DNA of 64,000 bases from Welwitschia mirabilis (taxonomy: Eukaryota; Gnetophyta; Gnetopsida; Welwitschiales): assembly GCA_051453625.1 (NCBI GenBank), contig JBOZIK010000001.1, forward strand, positions 296,721,958 through 296,785,957. The letters run 5' to 3'. The notes below the pieces were generated by a model. That model was not told the origin of the DNA. It ran no database searches and worked only from the letters and a program-made list of their open reading frames with translations. Position numbers and translations under genes: made by a program. This document shows positions 49,305 through 60,719 of the stretch, in pieces. Within the stretch, counting starts at the first letter, position 1, and every line of letters starts with the position of its first letter.

Positions 49305-49538
49305 GGATTTGATACCAAAATGTAATAATCCAAAAGTTTCACAATTGAAAAATTTGATGCTCTGGTATCAAATGTAAAATCCCAAATTTTCATAGCTATA
49401 AAAACTTCAAACTAGCTCTAATATCAAAATGTAATGACCTGAATTTTCTCACTTTAAAACTTCATGTAGCTATAATGCCAAAAGTAACACCCGAAACTTC
49501 TATAGTTGAAAAATTTGAACTTGCTCTAAAATCCAAAA
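49305..49538 (-). repeat. Tandem array of primer-binding-site units, array 2
   Basis: Five PBS-like cores at 49306-49317, 49359-49370, 49415-49426, 49469-49480 and 49523-49535, spaced 53-56 bp. The second reads TGATACCAGAGC on the minus strand. The units match array 1 unit by unit. Confidence 0.8.
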
Positions 49539-49718
49539 TGGAATGCCTATATTTCTAGTTCTAAACTTATGAATGTTACATATTTAGAAAAGGATTAAAT
49601 CCTCATTATTCCCCTATAATTAATACATTAATTTCAAAAAAATCCATATTATTAATAGAAAATTTAAACTCTATAACATTCATCTCAAGAATTTATAACT
49701 TCCTTTAATAATGGCTCT
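49539..49718 (-). repeat. W-family LTR fragment (3' end), cut by gap
   Basis: It aligns with 46489-46670 and 50360-50540 and stops at the 100-N gap. It is the LTR to which PBS array 2 belongs. Confidence 0.8.
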
Positions 49719-49818
49719 NNNNNNNNNNNNNNNNNNNNNNNNNNNNNNNNNNNNNNNNNNNNNNNNNNNNNNNNNNNNNNNNNNNNNNNNNNNNNNNNNN
49801 NNNNNNNNNNNNNNNNNN
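49719..49818. other. Assembly gap (100 N)
   Basis: Round-number scaffold gap inside a W LTR. Confidence 0.95.
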
Positions 49819-50330
49819 CAACTCTGTATAATCTAAATTAGCAAAGAAGACTATTACTAATCAAGATTGACCTAAGATACTAGGCAAGTCAAATAAATGT
49901 AATGCAAAAATGATTCTAAACTACTTTTATCAACCTTAACAAAGGCTATCCTTAAGACCTATATTGCTAAAGAGACTGTCATCAAATCAATAACAACATA
50001 AATCATAATAGAAGTTATAGTATAAATGTATAACAAAGAAATAGAATCTTATTTTAAAAATTGAGCCAGCATCTAGGTTACAAAATAGTTGAGTGTCAAT
50101 GGAGAATGCACAGCCCTTCACCTAGGAAATGTCTTTTTGTAACTCATGAAATGGATCTCCTCCCCTTCAGACTCTTATTATGAGAATGTCTAGTAAAAAT
50201 GAAGATGGATAGGAGAGTTGGAGAGGGTTTATTTATAGAGTAAAGAAGACAAAACCATCACACAAAATGTGCTAAAAAATGTGCTCAAATTAGGTAAATT
50301 GTAAAGACCAAAAATTTCTACAGTTAAAAA
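49819..50330 (-). repeat. Y-related LTR fragment
   Basis: It resembles the Y-family LTRs in landmark order: CTCTGTATAATCTAAATTAG (compare CTCTCTATAATTCAAATCAA at 59752), then GGATCTCCTCCCCTTCAGAC (compare GGACATCTTCTCCTTCAGTC at 63484), then a minus-strand CTATAAATAAA TATA box near 50227-50238. Similarity between these landmarks is weak. Confidence 0.42.
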
Positions 50331-50344
50331 TATTCAAATTTGAT

Positions 50345-50356
50345 GCTTTGATACCA
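50345..50356 (-). promoter_or_regulatory. Primer-binding site after W2
   Basis: The minus strand reads TGGTATCAAAGC, one base from the initiator-Met type site, three bases from the LTR end at 50360. Part of one more array unit follows near 50285-50340. Confidence 0.82.
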
Positions 50357-51914
50357 AAATGTAATGCCTAAATTTCTAGTTCTAAACTTACAAATGTTAC
50401 ATATTTAATAAGGGATTAAATCCTCATTATACCCCTCTAACCAATGCATTAATTAAAAAATTATTCGTATTATTTTAATAGAAAATTTAAACTCTATAAC
50501 ATTCATCTCAAGAATTTATAATTTCCTTTAATAATGGCTCTCTTTAAGGTGGTCCTCTCCTCCAAAAAATCTTAATTGTTTCATCTTTATTATTATTAAG
50601 AAAGGTGGGCATAAAGGTAGACCATTATAGCACAAGAGAGGAGAAATATTATGGTGTAAATGGTAGATGCAATAAAAGATGTAATAGGTGGGGTGCTAAG
50701 AAGAGAATGCCACTAATGAATGATTGTTATTCTTCCATTTATGAGTGAATGTTATAGAAGCAGGGAGCATTTTCTAAGACTTAATTATAGTTGTAGAGGT
50801 AAGGAGTGTGCTTGCTCTATGATGACAGTTTTTTACAGTGATTAAGGTGGAGTGAAACATAATATAAATTCATTGTGTTTTATTGATCAACCACTTCATG
50901 GTGTAATGGTTAACCATATATAAAATCAATATGATGGATGGCTATTTGATTCTCACTGCTTATAGATAGTAGTCTTTTAAAAAGTGCACTAAGTACAGAG
51001 GATTATTATTTTCTTAAGAATTATGATTTTAATTATAATGCATTACATGTGGGCCCTCTCAAAAATGCTTACCTCAATAAAATTTCACAAAGGCTTTCTT
51101 CTCATATAATATTAACCTTGCCTCATGACTTACATAAATAATATCTTTTCTTAATTAAAATAATTTCTTCAAGATTTTTAATTTAAATAACTAAGAGTTA
51201 TGCATATAATTGATCATTTAACGAATAGATACTAACACATAAATTCTATGTTCATTACTATATTTTACAATAAAACATTTAAGAAAACTTCCAAGGAATA
51301 CATATAAAAGAGAGGCAATAACCACAATTTCAAGGAAAGATATATATGATTTAACATTCAATACAATAATAGGGAATTCCAAATTCTCAAAAAGCATTTA
51401 AATTTCATTCCAAACAATTTTATTAAATAGCTTACAATTTAAAGAAATATTATTACACAAGATTAATGTTCACTTCTTAAATTATACCATCATTACTTAA
51501 ATATTAATTACATAGTTTCTTCAAATACAAATATAGCAATTTATTAACTCCTATAAAAATTCAAGTATGAACAAGTATCTCCAAATGTGAACAAACATAT
51601 AAAAGTATTCTAGCATTAATGTTTCTCCACCATAATCCTTAAAACGTTTCTTACACATTAAGTATGGCATAAGAACCATACCTTCATAGTTCCTAGTATG
51701 GTCCATTGTAAGGTTTAAGGGAAGGGAGTTTCCAATGCTCAAAAAGAGATCCTTAAAATTAATGAATAACCAAAACCTCATATCAGGTATAATAATCAAG
51801 ATGTAAATATCTAAGTCTCAGTAAACACAAAAATGTTCAATGAACAGCATGCCCTATAAAAGGGGTGTCAATTATAGATTATCTAGTGGATCATTCCTAT
51901 AACCAAGAGGGACC

Positions 51915-51938
51915 CTTTAGGTGGGATAATCCCTAAAG
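51915..51938. repeat. Hairpin 1 of W2
   Basis: CTTTAGG, a 10-base loop, CCTAAAG. The seven-base stem is kept intact while the loop differs from W1. Confidence 0.7.
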
Positions 51939-52329
51939 CCAATGATGTTATGTTATACAATAGCTAGATGGGTAATCACCCTGATCATTAACAGCCATCC
52001 TATGACTAATAGGAGCCCTTTAGGTGGTCTAGCCCTTGAAGCCATATGATTTAGTCACATAACAAATCTTTAAACATATTAGAGAAATCATAGTCAGGAT
52101 ATTCATGTATAAGAAAAAGATTTACTTAACATGTATAATGATGCAAGAATCACTTAGAACATCCAAGAAACCATATAAGAATTAAGATGAAAGACCATAA
52201 ACCATACTAATTTTAAGAAGAACTCAAGACCTCATAAAGGTTGCAAGGCTTCAAGGCTTTTTTAGGCTCTAAGAATCGGTAACAAAGGGTTTTCCAAAAA
52301 CAAAAATGAAGGAAGAGGAGAAGGAGGAT

Positions 52330-52341
52330 CCTATTTATAAT
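52330..52341 (-). promoter_or_regulatory. TATA box of W2
   Basis: The minus strand reads TTATAAATAGGA, conserved with W1 and W3. Confidence 0.7.
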
Positions 52342-52738
52342 TAAGGTTTGGTCAAATGTAAAGAGTCATGGGTATATAAAGATATAACATCATAGATGAA
52401 GGTGGTTATATGGTGAGAATTCTGTTACCTTGCCAAGCCATTAGAAAAATAATAAATAACAATTATGCTCACTAATAAAAATATTCCATAAACATGTGAG
52501 CAATTTCAAAAATAATAACTTTAGACATTAAGCATCTCTACTCCAAATAATTTCAATTTCAAATTTGTAACTCATTAGCATTTTTTAGAATGAGCAATTA
52601 AGTGAATAAGGCCAAAGCAACAAAATAATAATCATGAAACTATTAGTTATAAAGGAAAACATACAAGATTTAGCATGAAGTATTAGTCTTAAAATATTTT
52701 CAACTTAAATCTTAATTGTTTAAATTTGGAATGTGACA

Positions 52739-54587
52739 TAATAAAATAAGTTATGAAGAACTATCATGATTTGCCATTATTGAAATATTTGAATGAATAT
52801 CTAGTTCAAAAAAAGTATATTTAAAGTCATATTAAGAAATAAGGATGAATAGAATTAGAAATTAATAATAAATCATCCTATCCTTGGCTAAATACTTACT
52901 GATTAGTGAAATTAACATTTAAACTTTTCTTCACTAGTAAAGTAATGCAATTTATTTATTCAAAAATCAATTTATAACTTGTCATTATTTAAAATGTGAT
53001 GGTTAAGAATAGATTAACTCTCTAGGCTTCTCTTTCATTCTTTAAAATGGTTATGATAAATAGCATAATAAATCATGCAGATGCAATTACAACTTCTATT
53101 TAAAAATTTAGCAATAAGATTTCAACTCAATCTATAAAAATTAATAAGGTTATTTAAATTTCAAAGTAATTATCCATAGTACAATAGGATCATATTAGCA
53201 TATGAAGTTTGATTTTCACTGTTAAGAGGAAATCAATTAATATTAGCAATATATCATAAGAAGAGTACAAATAAATTTAAGATACAATAGATATAATGAC
53301 AACCTATCTCTACAACTCTGTTACCTAATTACAACAAGAATTAAAGAAACTTAGGTACACTCTAATTGATAAAATTAAATATGATAAAATTAGTTTTATT
53401 AATCAAGTTTAGTTAATGGATAAAGTTTTTATTAGGCAATTATTAGCCTTTTTATCTTATTAACTAATTTTATAGTTCTATGCATTTGAAATTAATTGTG
53501 TTAACTATTCTTTTTTCTATTATAAGTAGGCTTTGTAATATAGAAAAAGAAAACATAAAAGGAAAAATGGAAAAAACTCATTTCCTTTGACTCTTCAATT
53601 TTTAAAATCATATATCTATGTCAGATCTTAGAAGAAAATGAAAATTTTTAGGAATTCTTTTTTTCTTCCAAGATTATCATAATATGAACTCTATAAGTTT
53701 TTTACTTTAGCAAGTTAAAATTATAATTGAATCAATTTGATTAACAACTATTTGATATTCCTGATTTTATTACTTATTATACTAAAATAAATAATTTATC
53801 TTAAATCAGATTATAAATTCTTTTTTTGAATTCTCATAGCATGTATTAAAGATATATGTTAGCATTTATTATTTCAATTATATTAAAAAAATCCTAAAAC
53901 CTGTCCTACATATCAAAGATTCCTATTTTAGAGTTAAACTCTCATGATTATAAATTGAAATAGTGCTTATTAAGCCATATTTAGTTAATTAAACTGATGC
54001 TATTATTTTTATCCTAAAATATTATTTACAAAAGTTAATACCATTATATTACTGGATCTAGAGATTTAGTCATGAAAGAAGCTTTTAAAGAATTTCCATA
54101 ATAATATGTTATTTTTTATTTAGAAAAGATATAAAAAAAAGAATGGCGATAGTGATTAAATAAGGCCTATTTTTTTTAATAGTTTTTTCTTTTCTCTCTT
54201 TATATCTCTTTGATTGTTTACTATTTTTTCACCATTTATATTCTTAAATAATTGGTTATATTTGTTGTAGTATGTTCTTAGTATAAAGTTATATTTAGAA
54301 AGTAGTTATATTTACTTTTTTTAATATGGTTATTATGAGATATAATAACCATCATTATCTTAATTGTCTTTATTATTTTTGACTCCTACTATTAATTAAA
54401 TAATCTTACTTTATGTACTTTAATTAGCCTAGTAGAATTATTAACAAAGTTGTGGTTTGTTTTCCATCAAAATTTTCTTTATTTTCTCTTCTAATACAAG
54501 TCTAATTTTAACAATTATAATTAAAGCTTTGTTTTCTATCTTTGTGTGTTGTAGAATTCTCAAGTAAAATCTTTAAAATTCATAATA
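52739..54587 (+). other. AT-rich sequence before the copia gag, possible copia LTR
   Basis: A TATA-like box, CTATTATAAGTAGG at about 53518-53531, followed by an A-rich stretch, looks like a copia promoter and R region on the plus strand. I found neither clear LTR edges nor a primer-binding site. No other gene was seen in this stretch. Confidence 0.35.
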
Positions 54588-55126
54588 ATGTTAGGCTTCA
54601 ATACTACTAATTCCTCTCTTTCCGTCCTTCTTTTACATGGAGATGATTATAAGCATTGGCTTTGAATATTAGAATATCATTTAACAAGGTCTACAAGGGA
54701 TAGTGCATAATGGATTTATAGATGTGATGAATCAATTTAGGATTTTAACATTAATAGATAAGAGAAAATAAAAGTTTTAGAGTGAAAAAAAATTAGATGC
54801 ATGTGACTTATTTCTGATTGAAACTATACTTTACAAGATAATATTTGTAAATTTTACTAAATTAACAAAGTTAAAGGAGGCCTAGAATACTTAGAAAAAA
54901 TTCCTATAATGGATCTTTTAATATTTAAGTTATGAATCTCCAATAATTATAAAGTAATTTGAAGCATCATTCAATGAAGAAATTAAAGACTATACATAAA
55001 TTCTTGAATCAAATTTTAAAATTTATCAATGGTTTTATCTTATTTACTCTTAAAAAATGCATTTTTGAAATATTCTGATGTAATTGTGTAAGAACATTTA
55101 ATCCAAGTTTCTTTACCATAGAAGAA
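54588..55126 (+). pseudogene. Ty1/copia gag N-terminal remnant
   Basis: From the ATG at 54588 the plus strand reads MLGFNTTNSSLSVLLLHGDD, then YKHWL and a stop, and then continues in the same frame with further stops (WIYRC, KVKGGLEYLEKIPIMDLL). A short Ser-rich start followed by L-x-G-x-x-Y-x-x-W is the usual opening of plant copia gag. Gag would form the particle. The frame ends where an inverted W LTR begins at 55127. The CCHC knuckle and protease at 58.5-59.0 kb on the same strand are probably its continuation. Confidence 0.55.
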
Positions 55127-55498
55127 TGTCACATCCCTAATTTGTAACAATTAAGATTTTAGTTCAAAATATTTTAATAAATAAATCAAAATAGAATATG
55201 AAATTTCATAAGACAAATATTTTATGTTAATATCTAATAGTCCCATAATTATTATTTTGTGCTTTGGATTTATTTATTTAATTGTTCATTTTAGCAAATG
55301 CTAATGAATTATGGATTTGAAATTGAAATTATTTAAAATAGAGATGTTAGTTATTATTTTAAATGTTAAAGAAATTGCTATCATATTTATGGAATATTTT
55401 TATTGTTGCTAATGTCTCATCATTTGTTAATTATGGTAAGCATAATTGTTATTGATTATGCTAGTGGCCTAGTAAGGTAATAGGATCCCCACAATCTT

Positions 55499-55575
55499 TA
55501 CCACTTTCATCACATCACTTCCAAACCTTCCACACCTTCCACCACACCTCTTCCACCACTTCCACCACTCTATAC
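55499..55575 (+). repeat. CCAC-rich short repeat upstream of the W3 TATA box
   Basis: TTCCACCACTTCCACCACT and related units recur about eight times over 75 bp just upstream of the TATA box. W1 and W2 have no such field at the aligned place. Confidence 0.75.
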
Positions 55576-55581
55576 TTTTTA

Positions 55582-55592
55582 CTATAAATAGG
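55582..55592 (+). promoter_or_regulatory. TATA box of W3
   Basis: CTATAAATAGG on the plus strand, conserved with W1 and W2 and followed by a CT-rich leader. Confidence 0.7.
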
Positions 55593-56024
55593 ATCTTTCT
55601 CTTTCTATATTTTACATCTTGAAAGAGTTCTTACCATCGAATCTTGTGATCTTAATATTGAATCTTGAAAAAGCCTTGTAGCCTTGAAATATTCATGAGA
55701 TCTTGAGTTTCATCTTATAAAATAAAAAAAGAATAGTATGATTCTATGGCATACATTAATTTCTTATATGATTTATGTACTTCCATCTATTTCTTGCATG
55801 TTCTAATTGATTCCTGCATCTTTTACGTGTCCTATGTAAATATTTTTCTTACGCATAAAATATATTAGCTATGATTTCTACTATATGCTTAAAACTTTAT
55901 TAACTAATTAAATCATGCAGCTTCAAGGGTTCGGCCATTTAAAGGGATCCTATTAGTCATAGGAGTGAGATATCAGAGTAATCAAGGAAATGTTTCTAAC
56001 CCATCTAGTTATGCATGACATGTA

Positions 56025-56052
56025 GCTTCAGAGGGTTTATCCCATCTAAAGG
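56025..56052. repeat. Hairpin of W3 (inverse orientation)
   Basis: GCTTCAGAGGG, a loop, CCCATCTAAAGG. The stem is weakened, but the position matches hairpin 1 of W1 and W2. The second W3 hairpin is at 55920-55946. Confidence 0.5.
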
Positions 56053-58200
56053 ATTCTTATTGTCCATAGGAATGAACCTCTAGATGAATGGGTAATTGAC
56101 ACCCTTCTGACAGAGTATAATATTCATCAAACATTTTTGATTAACTGAGACATGGATATTTGTACCTTAATTATTGTATCTAATATGAGGTTTTGGTCAT
56201 TTGATATTATTAAGGATCCCTTCTTAAGCTTGAAAACCCTTTTACCTAAAAACCTTGCCATAAACCATAGTAGGAACTATAAAGGTACAGTTATGATACC
56301 ATTCCTGTTGTGTAGGAAATGCTTCAAGGAATGAAGTGGAGTGAAGTTTAAGCTTGAAGTATACTATGAAATTTTCTCATTTTTGGAAATAATTGCTTGG
56401 GTATTTCTCTAACACATAGAATATTTTTATTAATTGTTTTACTTGTAACCTTGAATTTGAAATTATGATTGTATTTAAGACTTAAGTGGAAATATTTCAT
56501 TAAATAAGGAATACTAGTTCTTGTATAATAGGGATATCTTATTTTCAAGTCAATAAAGCATGCATCTATTAGATTTTTATCAAGAATCCTTCTTATAGAT
56601 AATTTCATATTTTTATGAAATGTTTAATGATAGTATTAATTTCTGTTCATTCTCAATTTAGTTCACTTCTACTATCAAATAAGCATAGATAATATAGGGT
56701 GTTTATTTTATAATCACTAACCTTCATATTAATATCTCTTTTCAACCATTATGCCAATCAAGCCAAGTGTTAAATTAAAGAAATTATTAAATGGAAATAG
56801 TGAAACACTGCTGATGAAAACCAAAGGGTCAAAATCAAATGCTTTCTTCCATTTTCATTTCCAATAGCATCCAACCTCTCGTGCATCTCTTGTTATCTCC
56901 CTTATCTACATTGTAGTGCTCCTCCTTTCTAGCACATCATTTATTATTTGTATGAGCTAAGTATTTCTCCTACTTGTAGTGTGAGTCCACCTTCTTCAAC
57001 ATGAAACTCCCTCTCTCCTACACATGTTTTCCTTTTCCTTGCTGATGCATCACTCTCTTACAACATGCCTCTTTTGCTATGCAGTGCAAATCTCTCTTAT
57101 ATCTACCTAAGCCTCCTCATTTCTGCATGTTGTCCTCTTTAAAACTATATCATGCATGGATAACACTAAATTGAGAGGTAGAAAACATGCATCGGAGTAC
57201 TCCTCCCTTCCTCTTACATAAGATCATGGAATTCCTTTTTATTATCATAGTTTCCTTTTAAAAGTAGCTATTCATAGTTCTCTCTGTGTAAAACTCCACT
57301 TAAATCCTTCACCGATTCCACCTTTACCTTCCCTTTCATGCTGACTGGTAATCAATCAGCTGAGTCTCAAAAGGGTCAATATAGAACTAATATAACAAGA
57401 GAAAAATCATATGAAACTTTTGGTGCTTAATTTCCTCATCTAATTCATCAACTCTCTTCTCTTTCATTCAAAAATCCATGTGCTCTTAGCTCAGGCCACT
57501 CCAATCCACATAAAAAAAAAAAAATATGCCTGACAGTTAGATGTTAAGATGTTCGTCCATCAAATTATGACTCTTGGGTCTAAATCCTCTATTCAAATCC
57601 TCTCCCTTCAATTTGATAACAAATTAGTTTAATGATTTACATTGGTTAAAAATTTGGAGTCCTTGATTAATGCAAATGATAAAAGTATGGAAGACTTTCA
57701 CATATACATTCAGTCACAACCTATAGTATGAGTGATTAATAAAACAAACTTAGGTAGTTGGTTGAGAGGTCTCAATATCGAATCCCTAATAAAATTATTC
57801 TTTTTTGGTAGACTTTCTCACACTTTCAATAATAAAAATAATATATAATATATATTTCATATAATTAATAATATATATTTCTTAGGTAGATTGTAATATC
57901 TAAATAAACGATTTCATCTTATAAATAATATATTTCTTAAAGTAAATTGTAATATTTAATTACACAGTTCCCTAAGGGATTTGTCCATTCATTTGATATT
58001 TACATAGTAGATCCAATCGAAGGGGAAAGTTAAAATCCAATATAAACTATGTTATTTGCCTTTCTTGAGTATTTCATTTTGTTACCCCACATAGGCCTTG
58101 ATATTTAATTTTAATAAATAGTAAAATTTGATGAACGTATTACACTATATTTCTCTTCATTACATTTGAGAGTTAATGAGCATAACTATGGCTCTACATA

Positions 58201-58213
58201 TTGATATCAGAGC
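58201..58213 (+). promoter_or_regulatory. Primer-binding site on the plus strand
   Basis: TTGATATCAGAGC, one base away from the initiator-Met type site over its last 12 bases. It follows CTCTACATA, a plausible LTR end. It could belong to W3 or to a copia LTR lying at 56.8-58.2 kb. Confidence 0.6.
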
Positions 58214-58530
58214 TACATGAAGTACTTTCAATTATTAATTTTAGTGTATAACATTTAGGTAACAACATAACATTTTACTTTTGGGTTATCGAGAAAGTGA
58301 CCTTTATAAAGAATCTTAAGCTTTATCATAACTATCTATGTTTTAAATAATAAGTATCATTAAAAATTATTTAAAAAATAAATTAGAAAACAAATTTATA
58401 AAGAGAATGCATTTAAGGCATCATACTTAGATATTCACCTCAGTAATACCATGTAAGGTCATGAATATGATTTTAGTAGAGTTCATGGTCATGATTATGG
58501 AAGATAGCAATGCATAAGAAAAAGAGTTAT

Positions 58531-58640
58531 TGTATATTTCATAAGAAATACAATCATGCTAAAGCATACAATTCTAAAAGGAAAAATCTCAAAATAAAAT
58601 AGAAAAAAGAAAATTTTGGTGAAAATGAGGCATGTAAAGA
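58531..58640 (+). pseudogene. Copia gag CCHC knuckle remnant
   Basis: Plus-strand translation from 58531 gives CIFHKKYNHAKAYNSKRKN. The knuckle positions 1, 4, 9 and 14 read C, H, H and N, so the spacing of a C-x2-C-x4-H-x4-C zinc knuckle is kept while two cysteines are lost. Lys-rich sequence follows, as usual. It would bind element RNA. The protease remnant follows directly. Confidence 0.6.
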
Positions 58641-58670
58641 AAAATCTAAATAATAATTCTCTTTTAAAGA

Positions 58671-58981
58671 AAAATCATCTACTAAGAAGTACATCTTATG
58701 TCTAGATATTAGTTATAGAAATCATATATCTATTAATAAGTTCTCATTAAATTAGCTTAAAAATCATCAATGATGTATCATTCTAAAAGTGATCATCAAG
58801 TTTTAATTATTGATATTAGAATTCTTTCTTAAAAAAAATCATCCACTAAGAAGTACATCTAGTGTCTAGATATTAGTTATAGGAATCATTTAACTATTAA
58901 TAAGTCCTTATTCAACTAGCTAAAATATCATCAATGATGTATCATTCTAAAAGTCATCATCAAGTTTTCATTGTTGATATT
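58671..58981 (+). pseudogene. Copia protease remnant, tandemly duplicated
   Basis: A 147-bp segment at 58671-58817 recurs at 58835-58981 with a 164-bp period and no net indel. Both copies translate to LDISYRNHISINKF-type or LDISYRNHLTINKS-type sequence. There the D-x-G-x-x-x-H of a copia protease is expected, so the catalytic Asp and the His are kept and the Gly is changed. The next conserved parts follow only after the second copy. Stops occur in both copies. Confidence 0.65.
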
Positions 58982-59247
58982 TGCACTATTAACATTTCTT
59001 CACTTCAAGGTACAAAATTTAGACTATATAACATGTATTTCATGTCATCATTATAACTTAATCACTTAAAGTTTTAAATAACTTTATCAACATAGCTCTA
59101 AGGTTGGCATTAATAAGTACAAATCTTACATTTTCACTAAAGAATAAATTGATAATTGATGTATTAATTGTATTAAATAAAATATATAAGTTTTAAATTA
59201 TAAATAAAGGATTGTGTTTGTTATCTAAAAGAGTTAAATCTTATCTA

Positions 59248-59360
59248 TGGAATTAATTCTTTGGCCATTTGAATTTTAAATCCTTAAATCTCATGAATAA
59301 GAAAGATTATATAGTTGTCCTACTAAATATGAAAAGAACTATACAACTATGTGAAGTCTA
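59248..59360 (+). pseudogene. Copia GAG-pre-integrase remnant
   Basis: Plus-strand translation from 59248: W, N, stop, FFGHLNFKSLNLMNKKDYIV and, further on, MKRTIQLCEV. The W-x4-GH-x-NF pattern followed by a basic-hydrophobic segment and a C-E pair is typical of the GAG-pre-integrase (zinc-binding) region before copia integrase. There is only one stop in about 37 codons. The element is lost after about 59400, where a Y-family LTR follows. Confidence 0.72.
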
Positions 59361-60185
59361 ATATATAAATAAATCTCATTGAATCTGATTTTTAAGAAGA
59401 TAATTTTCATTCTTAAATTTTATAGATCTAATATCTACTATTTTGTATAGAATAATATTGCAGTGTGAATCTATGAAATCCTAAAGTCCTTTAGATAAAC
59501 CTGTGAATCAAATTACTTATAGAAAAACACACACTAGTATAGATGGAAGTTCATCCAAATGTCATAATCTCAGTGAAGGCACTAAGCTCAGAGTTAGAGA
59601 ATTTATTTTCAAATGCATTTTTAGTCTTTTTATATGTAATAACTAAAAGTAAATAACAAGGTAAAATGTAATGCAAGGTGAATGGAGATGAAATGCAAGT
59701 GGAAGTGGAATGAATTTTATTGAATCCTAATTCTCCTATCACAAGAACTAGCTCTCTATAATTCAAATCAATTAAGAAGAGTAATTAATTTATTTACAAT
59801 AAATGTGAACTATGACATATACCAAATAGAATATAGAATGCAATGTGGAATAGAAATGAAATAATAATGTAAATATAAACTAATAGAATCAACATTGAAA
59901 AATGTTACCCATATAATCTAAATAAATTATAGATTCATCACTTAAACTATAACCAACTTAAACCATAAGAGACATAAATAGAATTGGAATGAAAAGAGTA
60001 ATTATATTGATTTATAAAGATTTACATCCAATTATAATAAAGTAGTAGCATCTCAATAAAAGAGACACAACCTAGCACTAAGGGAACTTCTTTCTGTAGC
60101 TTCTAGATGGACCTCTTATTCTTCAATCTTCTATCACAAGAAAATCAAGCATAAAATTTGGAAATAGAAGTGAAAGAGAGAAAGG

Positions 60186-60195
60186 CTATTTATAG
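60186..60195 (-). promoter_or_regulatory. TATA box of Y1
   Basis: The minus strand reads CTATAAATAGCC. The aligned place in Y2 (63558-63569) is changed to CTACAAATAACC. Confidence 0.6.
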
Positions 60196-60285
60196 TTTTA
60201 TATTAAAGTTCTAAAAGCTCAATTCTAGAAGTTAGAAAAGAAACCATAGTAGCACAAATGGGTTACATAATCCCATTAAAAAGAT

Positions 60286-60325
60286 AAATCTTTTTGACCC
60301 TAGAAAAATCTTTTTGACCCTAGAA
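60286..60325. repeat. Exact 20-bp tandem duplication
   Basis: A 20-bp unit (AAATCTTTTTGACCCTAGAA) occurs twice back to back inside Y1. Confidence 0.92.
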
Positions 60326-60719
60326 AAATAGATATCATCTTGACTATCATGGGGATGACAGTGTAAGTACCACTCTACATCAAAATGTACTTCATTAGCT
60401 TTAGGACCAGCTAACTAGAGCTTCTATCCATGTTAGTAGTGTTTCTGTCCTATTTATTATGGAGATAACAAATGAAATGACAGGTTTTTTCATCTCCAAT
60501 CTTAATAAGAAATTAATCTTCTACATGGTGAATCTTTCTTCCATAGTATGAAATGTTAGAATAATCTTGAGAAAGCTTCAAATATGCTAAGAATTGCATC
60601 TTTAAGTGATCACCCTATCAGTTCTTCATAATCATTAGTGTTGCATCCAAACCTATATAAATTTCCTATAAAAGCACTCAAAATACATCATTTAATTTCC
60701 ATAAATTGACATTGCAACA

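Larger units (their letters stand above)
50360..52738 (-). repeat. W-family LTR, copy W2
   Basis: About 2.38 kb, starting TGTCACATTCC at 52738 on the minus strand and ending GGCATTACA at 50360. It aligns along its whole length with W1. A minus-strand open stretch at 51551-51799 has a counterpart in W3 (56152-56334). I regard it as shared LTR sequence without evidence of coding. Confidence 0.84.
55127..58198 (+). repeat. W-family LTR, copy W3 (inverted relative to W1 and W2)
   Basis: It starts TGTCACATCCC at 55127 and follows the W1/W2 landmarks on the plus strand: AATAATTGTTATTGATTATG, TATAAATAGG, the two hairpins, ATATGAGGTTTTGG and an ACCATTATGCCAATCA-type segment near 56740. From about 56790 the sequence departs from W1 and W2. 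It ends, by position, at CTCTACA before a PBS near 58201. The 56790-58198 part may be an insertion or a different LTR. Within it I saw no gene. Confidence 0.6.
59510..60719 (-). repeat. Y-family LTR, copy Y1
   Basis: The right edge reads TGTTGCAATG on the minus strand at 60719. Positions 59908-60250 are nearly identical to 63281-63626, and 60340-60620 align more loosely with 63650-64000. The left edge is uncertain. A minus-strand TATA box supports the orientation. No coding sequence was seen: the minus-strand open stretch at 59551-59766 lies in the LTR without any motif. Confidence 0.6.

Noticed and set aside
51551-51799. Minus-strand frame in W2 with a similar plus-strand frame in W3 (56152-56334)
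   Set aside because: Both lie in aligned LTR sequence downstream of the TATA box. W1 has no matching open frame, so I treat it as shared LTR sequence. A short leader ORF remains possible.
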